5,716 nucleotides of DNA from Deltaproteobacteria bacterium (GTDB lineage: Bacteria > Desulfobacterota > Desulfobacteria > Desulfobacterales > JAFDCJ01). The stretch covers positions 1 to 5,716 of the forward strand of contig JAFDDW010000191.1 in assembly GCA_019310665.1 (NCBI GenBank), given 5' to 3'. This document shows positions 1 through 4,888 of this stretch, in pieces. The translations under genes and the position numbers were made by a program. A model generated the notes under the pieces. The model worked only from the letters and a program-made list of their open reading frames with translations. It was not told the DNA's origin and did no database searches. Each line of letters begins with the position of its first letter. Positions within the stretch are counted from its first letter, which is position 1.

Positions 1-111
1 CAGAATTGCCGATTGGCTCCACAGATTCAGTTGCGTGTTAATACCGGCCTGGGTCGGGAGGCAAAACCCGGCAACGAAGGCCAGCAGAATAAACGGCCAA
101 ATCGAAGTCAT
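1..111 (-). CDS. DMT-family transporter, DUF606/YdcZ type (N-terminal fragment)
   Basis: Partial gene: the ATG at 111-109 opens a frame that runs off the left edge after 37 codons. The translation begins MTSIWPFILLAFVAGFCLPT and continues QAGINTQLNLWSQSAIL. A first hydrophobic membrane helix (about residues 4-18) leads into a Pro-x-Gln-x-x-x-Asn-x-x-Leu pattern (P19, Q21, N25, L28). That pattern is the start signature I know from the DUF606/YdcZ family of small inner-membrane transporters in the drug/metabolite transporter superfamily. The substrate is unknown. A Shine-Dalgarno-like AGGAAAA lies about 7 bases before the ATG, and a good promoter sits at 157-185. It lies downstream of the methyltransferase gene on the same strand but has its own promoter, so it is probably independently expressed. 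Only the N-terminus is visible, so the family call is likely but not certain. Confidence 0.68.
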   Translation of the reverse strand, partial: MTSIWPFILLAFVAGFCLPTQAGINTQLNLWSQSAIL

Positions 112-156
112 TTATAATTTTCCTTTCACTGTTAAAGACCTAAACGTAAAAAAAGG

Positions 157-185
157 ATAATAGGTAATAACAAATCGGCTGCCAA
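157..185 (-). promoter_or_regulatory. Sigma-70-type promoter for the DMT transporter gene
   Basis: On the minus strand, TTGGCA (185-180; 5 of 6 to consensus) is followed after exactly 17 bases by TATTAT (162-157; 5 of 6). Transcription would start near 150, giving a leader of about 40 bases before the ATG at 111. Called by eye from hexamer match and spacing. Confidence 0.55.
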
Positions 186-216
186 TCTCTTGAAGATAAT
201 CCTTTAGGGGCTCCAA

Positions 217-240
217 TGGGATGGTGGAATGATAGAAATT
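217..240. repeat. 8-base periodic word array (downstream side of rlmL)
   Basis: Three successive 8-base words, TGGGATGG, TGGAATGA and TAGAAATT, start at 217, 225 and 233. They resemble the TGG-initial 8-base words at 1453-1492 on the other side of the methyltransferase gene. GGAAT (226-230) and ATTCC (238-242) can pair as a short 5-bp stem, and this is the only terminator-like structure seen after the methyltransferase stop codon; it has no T-run. The array is short and degenerate. Confidence 0.4.
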
Positions 241-253
241 CCGCGATGCCTAA

Positions 254-1441
254 TTACACGATTCTTCCGAACATCAGAGTGGGCTTCAGCCCTCCATGAA
301 AAAATGGCAGGGCGTCGAGCTGAAAGGGAATCTTTTTGACCAGGTTTCTGTCGGGTGCGACCAGAACCAGTTTCCAACCCATGAAATCCTGCTTTAATTT
401 GTCACATATGGCCACAAAAAGGTGGTCGCTTTTTTCAAGATTTCCCAACCGTCGTCCATAAGGGGGATTGATTAGGACCACCCCTGTTTGATCGGTCAAT
501 TCACGAGGAATAAAATCAAAAAAGTCTTTCTGGGAAACTTTTATTAAGCCGGATAATTTGTGCTTCTGAATGCACTTTTCAAGCCGACTGCAGGCAGCTG
601 AATCCTGGTCCGAGGCAAATATCAATCGTTTTTGAGGATTGGCAAACTTTGTTGCACACTGGCTTTTTAGGTATTCCCATCTTTTTTGACTAAATGACGG
701 CCATTGCATAAACGCAAATTCTCTGAACCACCCCGGAGGTATATTTTTGGCGATCAGGGCGGCTTCCAACGCAAATGTACCGGTACCGCACATCGGGTCT
801 ATCAGTGGTTCGGGGGCGGTGTAGCCAGCCAGCATTAGTGCGGCGGCGGCAGTTGTTTCACGAAGGGGGGCGCTGCCGGTGTGTTTTTTGATACCGCGCT
901 TGTAAAGGTTCTCACCACTGCTGTCGATGGAAACGGTGAAGCGATCATCTACCCCGCGGACATAGATATTTTGTGGTGAGAATGATAATTCTTGAGCCGG
1001 GGCCATAAATTCAATATTTTTTTTGCGGGCGGCAATGGCCTTTAAAAGACGCTCTGATATGGCCGCGGTGTGATAAAGTCTGCAATGGCGGGTTGCGACA
1101 TGCATCTGCGGAACCTGATCGGCTCTTAAAAATAGTTCCCAGGATATATCTGAGAGTTTTTTTTGAAGTTGACTGAAGTGGGTTGCATTAACGGTTTCAA
1201 TTCGCATCAACACACGGTTGGCCGTGCGCAAATGCAGGTTGGCAAGATAACAATCCTGCAGTCGTCCTTTAAACTCGACGCCTCCGGGAACTTCCGATGC
1301 CTCTGCATCAAACAACGCCAGGGATCGTATTTCGTCCAAGCATAGCTTCTCAAAGCCCGGTGCGGTTGCCGCAAAATAGGTGCGCCTGCGCCCGATCACA
1401 TGTCGTTTAATCCGCTTTATGAATGGAGAATCAGGGGGCAT
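254..1441 (-). CDS. rlmL: THUMP-domain class I SAM-dependent RNA methyltransferase (23S rRNA m2G, RlmL type)
   Basis: Protein of 395 residues in the UPF0020/THUMP methylase family (E. coli RlmL N-terminal half, Bacillus YpsC). Family members transfer methyl from SAM to the N2 of a guanine in 23S rRNA in the cytoplasm. Residues 21-170 hold the ferredoxin-like and THUMP RNA-binding part (TYFAATAPGFEK at 21-32). The linker ends in LYKRGIKKHTGSAPLRET (179-196). The Rossmann methylase has SAM motif I DPMCGTGTFALEA (215-227), acidic motif SDQD (277-280) and catalytic motif IV NPPYG (325-329), all intact. Length fits the stand-alone form, without the RlmK domain fused in E. coli. ATG at 1441 is the first usual start after an in-frame stop at 1522-1520, but no clear Shine-Dalgarno precedes it; GGAGG lies about 60 bases upstream. 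A minus-strand TTGACA at 1587-1582 lacks a good -10. Divergent from ssb. The exact target base is inferred from the family. Confidence 0.88.
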   Translation of the reverse strand: MPPDSPFIKRIKRHVIGRRRTYFAATAPGFEKLCLDEIRSLALFDAEASEVPGGVEFKGRLQDCYLANLHLRTANRVLMRIETVNATHFSQLQKKLSDISWELFLRADQVPQMHVATRHCRLYHTAAISERLLKAIAARKKNIEFMAPAQELSFSPQNIYVRGVDDRFTVSIDSSGENLYKRGIKKHTGSAPLRETTAAAALMLAGYTAPEPLIDPMCGTGTFALEAALIAKNIPPGWFREFAFMQWPSFSQKRWEYLKSQCATKFANPQKRLIFASDQDSAACSRLEKCIQKHKLSGLIKVSQKDFFDFIPRELTDQTGVVLINPPYGRRLGNLEKSDHLFVAICDKLKQDFMGWKLVLVAPDRNLVKKIPFQLDALPFFHGGLKPTLMFGRIV

Positions 1442-1452
1442 TTTAAAAAAAC

Positions 1453-1492
1453 CGGAGTGTTGGAATATTGGAGTGTTGGCGTAATGGGATTG
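1453..1492. repeat. 8-base periodic word array (upstream side of rlmL)
   Basis: TGG-initial words start at 1461 (TGGAATAT), 1469 (TGGAGTGT), 1477 (TGGCGTAA) and 1485 (TGGGATTG), preceded by CGGAGTGT at 1453. The period is exactly 8 bases over five units. The array fills the leader just upstream of the methyltransferase start. It is open in that gene's frame on the minus strand, reading ANTPIFQHSGFFK before the Met, but contains no usual start codon. Confidence 0.6.
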
Positions 1493-1614
1493 ATTTGTTT
1501 TCCTCCAGCAATCCTGTGTTCAATTGATCTCTGAAGCATCCAACCGGATTCTTTATCATAAGTATTTAAAAAAAAGTGTGTTGTCAAAGTAATTGATTCT
1601 AAAAAGAAGTTGGA

Positions 1615-1643
1615 TTGACATTACATCCCGATTCCTGTATCAA
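1615..1643 (+). promoter_or_regulatory. Sigma-70-type promoter of ssb
   Basis: A perfect TTGACA at 1615-1620 is followed after 17 bases by TATCAA at 1638-1643 (4 of 6). Transcription would start near 1650, giving a leader of about 30 bases to the ssb ATG. An imperfect palindrome overlaps the -10 and the predicted start (arms about 1639-1650 and 1652-1661). No E. coli-type LexA box (CTGT-N8-ACAG) is visible. Confidence 0.55.
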
Positions 1644-1681
1644 AAATTAAATTAATTTGATTTTCAGGGAAGGAGGCAAAA

Positions 1682-2110
1682 ATGGCAGGCATAAATAAGG
1701 TGATTTTGATTGGCAATCTGGGAGGTGATCCTGAGGTTCGGTATACGCCCAGCGGCGATGCGGTTGCAAATTTCAATATTGCAACATCCGAAGAATGGAA
1801 GGATAAGGATACGGGTGAAAAAAAAGTGCGCACCGAATGGCATCGCATTGTGGCCTGGAGAAAGCTCGGTGAAATTTGCGGGGAGTATCTTTCCAAAGGA
1901 AGGCAAGTTTACGTTGAAGGGCGCATCCAGACTAACGCCTGGGAGGATAAAGAGGGAAACAAAAGATACACTACCGAAATAGTAGCTAATACTGTACAAT
2001 TCCTTGGCGGACGGGATGTCGGAGATTCGCCCAGCCCGCAAGGCCCGCCGATCCCAGATTATTCAGGGGCACCGACGCAGGGACCGGCTGATGATGACAT
2101 TCCATTCTAG
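1682..2110 (+). CDS. ssb: Single-stranded DNA-binding protein SSB
   Basis: Complete 142-residue SSB, which binds single-stranded DNA during replication, recombination and repair, normally as a homotetramer. The OB fold spans about residues 3-110. It opens with NKVILIGNLGGDPEVRYTPSG and contains TEWHRIVAWRKL (51-62), YVEGRIQTNAW (77-87) and RYTTEIVANTVQFLGG (95-110). W53, W59 and W87 fall where the E. coli protein has its DNA-stacking aromatic residues. A short Gly/Pro-rich linker (about 111-135) leads to the acidic tip DDDIPF, the family's docking site for partner enzymes. The ATG at 1682 follows AAGGAGG (1670-1676) by 5 bases, a near-ideal ribosome binding site. The gene has its own promoter and a strong terminator, so it is probably monocistronic. 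Length and both ends are typical; nothing is missing. Confidence 0.97.
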   Translation: MAGINKVILIGNLGGDPEVRYTPSGDAVANFNIATSEEWKDKDTGEKKVRTEWHRIVAWRKLGEICGEYLSKGRQVYVEGRIQTNAWEDKEGNKRYTTEIVANTVQFLGGRDVGDSPSPQGPPIPDYSGAPTQGPADDDIPF

Positions 2111-2130
2111 CTGTTAGCAGAATTAGATTT

Positions 2131-2167
2131 AAAATGGCGTAACAGTTTGTTTTTTACGCCATTTTTT
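2131..2167 (+). terminator. Rho-independent terminator of ssb
   Basis: A perfect 12-bp stem (2131-2142 with 2154-2165, core ATGGCGTAA/TTACGCCAT) encloses an 11-base loop. The right arm merges into a run of six T (2162-2167). It begins 20 bases after the ssb stop. On the minus strand the same stem ends in TTTT, so it may also stop transcripts of the tatA operon, for which no other terminator was seen. Confidence 0.9.
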
Positions 2168-2193
2168 ATCCTTTCCCTATAATTTATTGCAAC

Positions 2194-2340
2194 AAATACG
2201 TGGGCTTGACACATGTCAGCAGAGCCACGGCCCAACGGGAGCTGGCTGATCTGGTTGCCAAAGGCATACTTCAACCAAACCCGGGCGGGGGCCGAAGTGC
2301 CAGTTATGATTTGGTTTGGGACAAGATCCAGAACGCTTGA
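2194..2340 (+). pseudogene. Remnant of a Fic-family protein (C-terminal winged-helix end only)
   Basis: An open frame without a credible start encodes 48 residues, KYVGLTHVSRATAQRELADL then VAKGILQPNPGGGRSASYDL and VWDKIQNA, ending in TGA at 2338. The pattern of TH-x-SRATA-x-REL-x-DLV-x-KGIL followed by a Gly-rich GRSASYDL wing is what I know from the C-terminus of Fic/DOC adenylyltransferases, where a winged helix-turn-helix follows the catalytic domain. The Fic motif HPFxxGNGR is absent: the frame closes at 2140-2142 inside the ssb terminator, and upstream is ssb itself. I infer the 3' end of a lost fic gene, cut by deletion or left by rearrangement. A stand-alone small DNA-binding protein from GTG at 2200 is less likely, because it has no ribosome binding site and would start inside the domain. 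Confidence 0.65.
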
Positions 2341-2401
2341 ATGAGTTAGAAAGGCTCGACAACCGACTCAACTATTGGGTTTACTGGCGGGCATAAATGG
2401 C

Positions 2402-2584
2402 TCAGGATTTTTTTTCCTCATCTATTTTCTCAGGTTCCTTCTTTTCCTCTTCGTCTGATGCACCTTTAAAGTTTCTAATGGCTTTCCCCATTCCTGCGCC
2501 GATTTCCGGTAACTTGCCGGCTCCAAAAATGATGAGGATGATCACTAAAATTATAATGAGTTCCGGCATTCCTATTCCAAACAT
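2402..2584 (-). CDS. tatA: Twin-arginine translocase subunit TatA/TatE
   Basis: A 60-residue TatA. Multiple copies assemble with TatC in the cytoplasmic membrane to pass folded proteins carrying twin-arginine signals. The order is typical: a short N-terminus with the polar residue E8 in GMPEL, one hydrophobic helix (about 9-20, rich in Ile and Leu), the FG hinge (F20-G21), KLPEIG (24-29), an amphipathic helix to about residue 41 (FKGA), then a charged Glu/Lys tail. Length is at the short end of the normal range. The ATG at 2584 is preceded by AGGAGG, which abuts the stop codon of the upstream Cys-rich gene, with only 8 bases between stop and start. That implies one transcript and probably translational coupling. 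No tatB or tatC is nearby, so the rest of the system must be elsewhere. Confidence 0.93.
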   Translation of the reverse strand: MFGIGMPELIIILVIILIIFGAGKLPEIGAGMGKAIRNFKGASDEEEKKEPEKIDEEKKS

Positions 2585-2592
2585 GTTTCCTC

Positions 2593-3006
2593 CTATTCGT
2601 CAGGCCCGGTTTGTTTGAGTTCGTTTAACAACTGCTTGAATTCTCTTGATTTTAAATACCGGTCAACACTGCCCTGATAATCTATCCATCTCTTCCAGGC
2701 ATCAATCCAGGCCTCATTATGCCAGTAACAGTCAAGATCCCCCGCTCCCTTGAGCCTTTCGATGTAGTCTAAATACTCTTCTGAACACTCATCACAAAAG
2801 TTGTAGGGGACATTCAGTTTGCGTTGATAAAGGTCAGTTTTGCTCTGATCACCGCTGATCTGTGATCCGCACTTTTCGCACTTAAGAGCACAGTGCGTGC
2901 ACTGAAAGACTTTTCGAACGGCCTGAAACTTGCGCATTTTTGTCAGGCTTGCCTGTTTTTCCTCTGCAAGGCCCTTCTTATCCTCAAATGATATAATATT
3001 CGCCAC
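2593..3006 (-). CDS. Conserved-looking Cys-rich putative zinc-binding protein of unknown function
   Basis: I do not recognise this 137-residue soluble protein. It has six cysteines in CxxC pairs: C36-x2-C39-x3-C43-x2-C46 (CTHCALKCEKC) and C71-x2-C74 (FCDEC), plus C93. That is enough for a zinc ribbon or treble-clef-like site pairing 43/46 with 71/74, with 36/39 extra. The N-terminus (about 1-33) is basic and helical. The C-terminus (about 98-131) is helical and Trp-rich (W95, W100, W104, W107). There is no signal peptide or membrane segment. Translation starts at GTG 3006, with GGAG six bases upstream. It is the first gene of an operon with tatA; its stop codon lies against the tatA ribosome binding site. 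A role linked to Tat export, such as handling metal-containing substrates, is only inference from position. A near-consensus promoter at 3087-3115 and a leader hairpin precede it. Confidence 0.8.
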   Translation of the reverse strand: MANIISFEDKKGLAEEKQASLTKMRKFQAVRKVFQCTHCALKCEKCGSQISGDQSKTDLYQRKLNVPYNFCDECSEEYLDYIERLKGAGDLDCYWHNEAWIDAWKRWIDYQGSVDRYLKSREFKQLLNELKQTGPDE

Positions 3007-3016
3007 CGGGCGCTCC

Positions 3017-3042
3017 GAAAGCTTATAGTCGTTTATAAGGCT
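3017..3042 (-). promoter_or_regulatory. Leader hairpin just upstream of the Cys-rich gene's ribosome binding site
   Basis: CTTATA (3022-3027) and TATAAG (3034-3039) form a perfect inverted repeat with a 6-base loop. The stem extends outward with one bulged base (AAAGC against GGCTTT). It lies in the predicted 5' leader of the zinc protein-tatA transcript and ends directly before the GGAG at 3016-3013. It could affect translation or mRNA stability; the function is unproven. Confidence 0.35.
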
Positions 3043-3086
3043 TTTTCAAAAACGGTTGTTCTTTTTCCAAATCAATTGACGAACTG

Positions 3087-3115
3087 AATATAACATCAGG
3101 CCCTTTTCGTGTCAA
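3087..3115 (-). promoter_or_regulatory. Sigma-70-type promoter of the zinc protein-tatA operon
   Basis: On the minus strand, a perfect TTGACA (3115-3110) is followed after 17 bases by TATATT (3092-3087; 5 of 6), preceded by TGT, an extended -10. Transcription would start near 3080, leaving a leader of about 75 bases before the GTG at 3006. This is one of the best promoter matches in the window. Confidence 0.7.
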
Positions 3116-3180
3116 TCATTTCAGGCTCTGATTTAATTGTTCTTAACCTTGCTAAACAAAATCGGTCATGATAATTGAAA

Positions 3181-3225
3181 ATGCCTAAAATGCCAAAAGT
3201 GCCTAAAATGCCTAAAATGCCTAAA
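3181..3225 (+). repeat. 9-base tandem repeat, left array (ATGCCTAAA x5)
   Basis: Five head-to-tail 9-base units, three ATGCCTAAA and two one-base variants (ATGCCAAAA, GTGCCTAAA), followed by ATTGTGG. The same unit occurs in inverted orientation at 3409-3445, and both arrays meet the enclosed core at AATT. On the minus strand the array gives a spurious frame rich in Ile-Leu-Gly, which is not a gene. Confidence 0.85.
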
Positions 3226-3408
3226 ATTGTGGAACGTGCTTTCAGCACGATCGATTTGGTTTCCAATCGGCAATAGCACATTTTTGGCGCTAATTTTCAG
3301 TTTTGTGCCTGAACATTGACCTGTTCATATACGGTGTTATATTTGCTGTCTCCCTTAGACGCTTATCGCAACGGGTGGATCCAACTAAAATAGACAGTAT
3401 TCCTTAAT
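3226..3408. other. Hairpin-rich core between inverted 9-base arrays
   Basis: This non-coding stretch of about 180 bp holds successive inverted repeats. CGTGCT/AGCACG (3235-3249) has a 3-base loop. CGATTTGG/CCAATCG (3252-3269) pairs with one bulge. TGAACA/TGTTCA (3310-3327) has a 6-base loop. TGCTGTC/GACAGTA (3345-3398) is a wider pair with one G-T pairing. GTGCT (3236-3240) could also pair with AGCAC at 3275-3279, an alternative fold. No open reading frame of note crosses it. The density of stems suggests either a structured RNA in the 3' region of the MFS transcript or a small dispersed repeat element. Confidence 0.5.
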
Positions 3409-3445
3409 TTTAGGCACTTTAGTGCAATTTAGGCATTTTAGGCAT
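3409..3445 (-). repeat. 9-base tandem repeat, right array (inverted copy)
   Basis: Read on the minus strand directly after the MFS stop codon TAA, there are four units: ATGCCTAAA, ATGCCTAAA, TTGCACTAAA (10 bases) and GTGCCTAAA, followed by ATTAAGG. It is the inverted partner of 3181-3225. In an RNA copied from either strand the two arrays could pair as an imperfect stem of about 40 bp. Confidence 0.8.
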
Positions 3446-4654
3446 TTATTTTTCGTGCCATCCCTGCAATCCCCAGATCAAGGTTGCCAGGGCCAAAGCG
3501 CTGATAAAGGCTGAAACCATGCTGGTGGCCAAGATTCCTCCGATCAGCCAAACCGGTCCGCCGATTAGAGCGCCTGCCACCCGGCCGAGTCCGGCTGCTC
3601 CCAAATAAGTTGCCATCATGGTCGCACGGGCCTCGGGCAACAGTTCGGTTGCCATGGACACGCTGGCGACAATCATAAATTCAAACGTTACAAAGATGAG
3701 AAACAGATTCACAAAGGCCATCGTAATCGTCAGGCCGAGAAAGGGCAGTATAGCATAAAAGATAATGCAGACAGCCAGTCCGACAATCACCGATCTTTTT
3801 AATCCAATACGATCCGCCAGGATGGCCGTCATGGTTTCACCCAATAATTCAGCCAGGCCAATGGCGCTGGTCCCAAGACCCAGTGCGACGATCGTCATGC
3901 CGAATGACTTTTCCATCCAGGCCCCATACACCACAAATAGATTGTCGTTGGCCGCGCTGACCAAAAAGATGAAGGCCAGCGCTCCCCGGGCGGCTTTTTT
4001 CCGCAACACCCGCTGCCAGGCAGCCTTCAGGTCGATTTTCGAATCCGGCAGAGCATGAGCTTTTTTTGCTTTGGGGATCAAAACTCCCAGCGCAGCGATT
4101 CCCAGCAAGGCCAGGACTCCCATCAAAAAGAAAGGGGATCGCCAGCCGAATTTATCTATGACCAGCGCCAGGGCCGGTATGCCCAGCAAGGCACTGCCGG
4201 CCCAGCTATACTCAAGAAATCCGATTGCCAATCCACGATGCCGGTATGGCACCTGCTCACTGATATAGGCCTGCAGGGCCGGGTCAAAAACGCTTTTTCC
4301 CAGGCCCGCCAGAAACAGTGCCACCAAAACGACCGCGTAAATTGGAAGAAAACCGGAAACCAGCAGTCCCACTGCCGCCATGGTCATTCCGGCGATCATC
4401 ATTGGGCGATATCCAAGGCGATCGGTAACCGGTCCAATAAAAACAGCCATGACGCCGGCAGCCCAATTCAAGGCGATGAGCGAAGTGATTGCCGTCAGTG
4501 GAACGCCCAGTCCCCTGCTAAGAACCGGTGCGAAAGGATAGACAAATCGACGGGAAGTATTGAGTATGAGCCGGCATAAAGCGGCCACCCCAATGTTAAT
4601 TACCAGACGGGTGGTAGGTTCCTGAGGTCTATGCATGCCGGGCGTATTTGACAT
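3446..4654 (-). CDS. Major facilitator superfamily (MFS) transporter
   Basis: Inner-membrane transporter of about 402 residues with the hydrophobic pattern of 12 helices and a basic cytoplasmic loop near the middle (about 196-226, counted from a TTG at 4660). Loop 2-3 has the MFS motif A form GPVTDRLGYRP (76-86), echoed in the second half by ADRIGLKRS (282-290). The first half begins RRFVYPFAPVLSRGLGVP, a common start of MFS_1 proteins. The substrate cannot be told; drug, sugar or organic-anion efflux or uptake are all possible. I prefer ATG 4654 as start; TTG 4660 is in frame two codons earlier and lies 4 bases after GGG, so the start is uncertain by two residues. No promoter was found. A 7-bp hairpin lies just before the ribosome binding region, and the stop codon abuts the 9-base repeat array. 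Transcribed alone. Confidence 0.88.
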   Translation of the reverse strand: MSNTPGMHRPQEPTTRLVINIGVAALCRLILNTSRRFVYPFAPVLSRGLGVPLTAITSLIALNWAAGVMAVFIGPVTDRLGYRPMMIAGMTMAAVGLLVSGFLPIYAVVLVALFLAGLGKSVFDPALQAYISEQVPYRHRGLAIGFLEYSWAGSALLGIPALALVIDKFGWRSPFFLMGVLALLGIAALGVLIPKAKKAHALPDSKIDLKAAWQRVLRKKAARGALAFIFLVSAANDNLFVVYGAWMEKSFGMTIVALGLGTSAIGLAELLGETMTAILADRIGLKRSVIVGLAVCIIFYAILPFLGLTITMAFVNLFLIFVTFEFMIVASVSMATELLPEARATMMATYLGAAGLGRVAGALIGGPVWLIGGILATSMVSAFISALALATLIWGLQGWHEK

Positions 4655-4675
4655 AACCAATATTCCCGCATTCCA

Positions 4676-4695
4676 GTTAGGGCGAAGCCCCTAAC
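4676..4695. repeat. Inverted repeat upstream of the MFS gene
   Basis: GTTAGGG (4676-4682) and CCCTAAC (4689-4695) are perfect 7-bp arms around a 6-base loop, or GGGC/GCCC around GAA with one bulge. On the minus strand it ends 8 bases before the GGG that may serve the MFS start. There is no T-run, so it is not a standard terminator; it may be a leader hairpin or a dispersed palindrome. Confidence 0.5.
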
Positions 4696-4728
4696 TCGCA
4701 TGAAACTACACAAAGTTAAAAAAAAAGC

Positions 4729-4765
4729 GAACCGCAGAACCGCAGAATGTCGAATGTCGAATGTC
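4729..4765 (+). repeat. Tandem short words: GAACCGCA x2 then GAATGTC x3
   Basis: Two perfect 8-base units (4729-4736, 4737-4744) run directly into three perfect 7-base units (4745-4751, 4752-4758, 4759-4765) with no spacer. The 7-base unit resembles, in inverted orientation, the 7-base words at 4851-4871 (GAATGTC against GAACGTC on the other strand). The tract lies between the MFS and OsmC genes. Confidence 0.8.
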
Positions 4766-4850
4766 GAAGGATGGAATCGCTTCGCTCACTCTTTTTTTTA
4801 AAATAGACCGTTCGACACAAAAGCTCACGGCAGGCAGAATACATTACTTC

Positions 4851-4871
4851 GATGTTGGACGTTCGATGTTC
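4851..4871 (-). repeat. 7-base word array, inverted partner near the osmC stop
   Basis: Three 7-base words, GATGTTG, GACGTTC and GATGTTC on the plus strand, occur 17 bases past the OsmC stop codon. Read on the minus strand they are GAACATC, GAACGTC and CAACATC, close variants of GAATGTC at 4745-4765. The stretch between the arrays (4766-4850) holds a T-run at 4792-4799 and no gene. Confidence 0.6.
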
Positions 4872-4888
4872 ATTAGTTTCCTTTTCGA

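Noticed and set aside
1664..2041. Antisense frame of 125 codons opposite ssb
   Set aside because: It has no domain or start signal, while the plus strand encodes an unmistakable SSB.
3022..3049. TTGAAA-16-TATAAG as promoter of the Cys-rich gene
   Set aside because: The hexamers are good but transcription would begin inside the ribosome binding site, leaving a leader of about 9 bases. The upstream TTGACA-17-TATATT at 3087-3115 is better placed and stronger, and the TATAAG here is one arm of the leader hairpin.
3096..3281. Minus-strand frame of 61 codons with repeated Ile-Leu-Gly
   Set aside because: Its middle is produced by the 9-base array at 3181-3225, it has no ribosome binding site, and it runs across the operon promoter. 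It looks like a by-product of the repeat.
3181..3445. CRISPR array
   Set aside because: Units are 9 bases, directly tandem, with no spacers of regular length and no cas genes.
4055..4579. Long plus-strand frame of 174 codons opposite the MFS gene
   Set aside because: The translation is Gln/Ser/Arg-rich with no recognisable domain, and it is fully antisense to a clear membrane transporter with good family motifs.
4780..4800. Rho-independent terminator (T-run after GCTTCGC on the plus strand)
   Set aside because: The stem is only about 2-3 bp and no plus-strand gene lies upstream, so the T-run is better seen as part of the repeat element.
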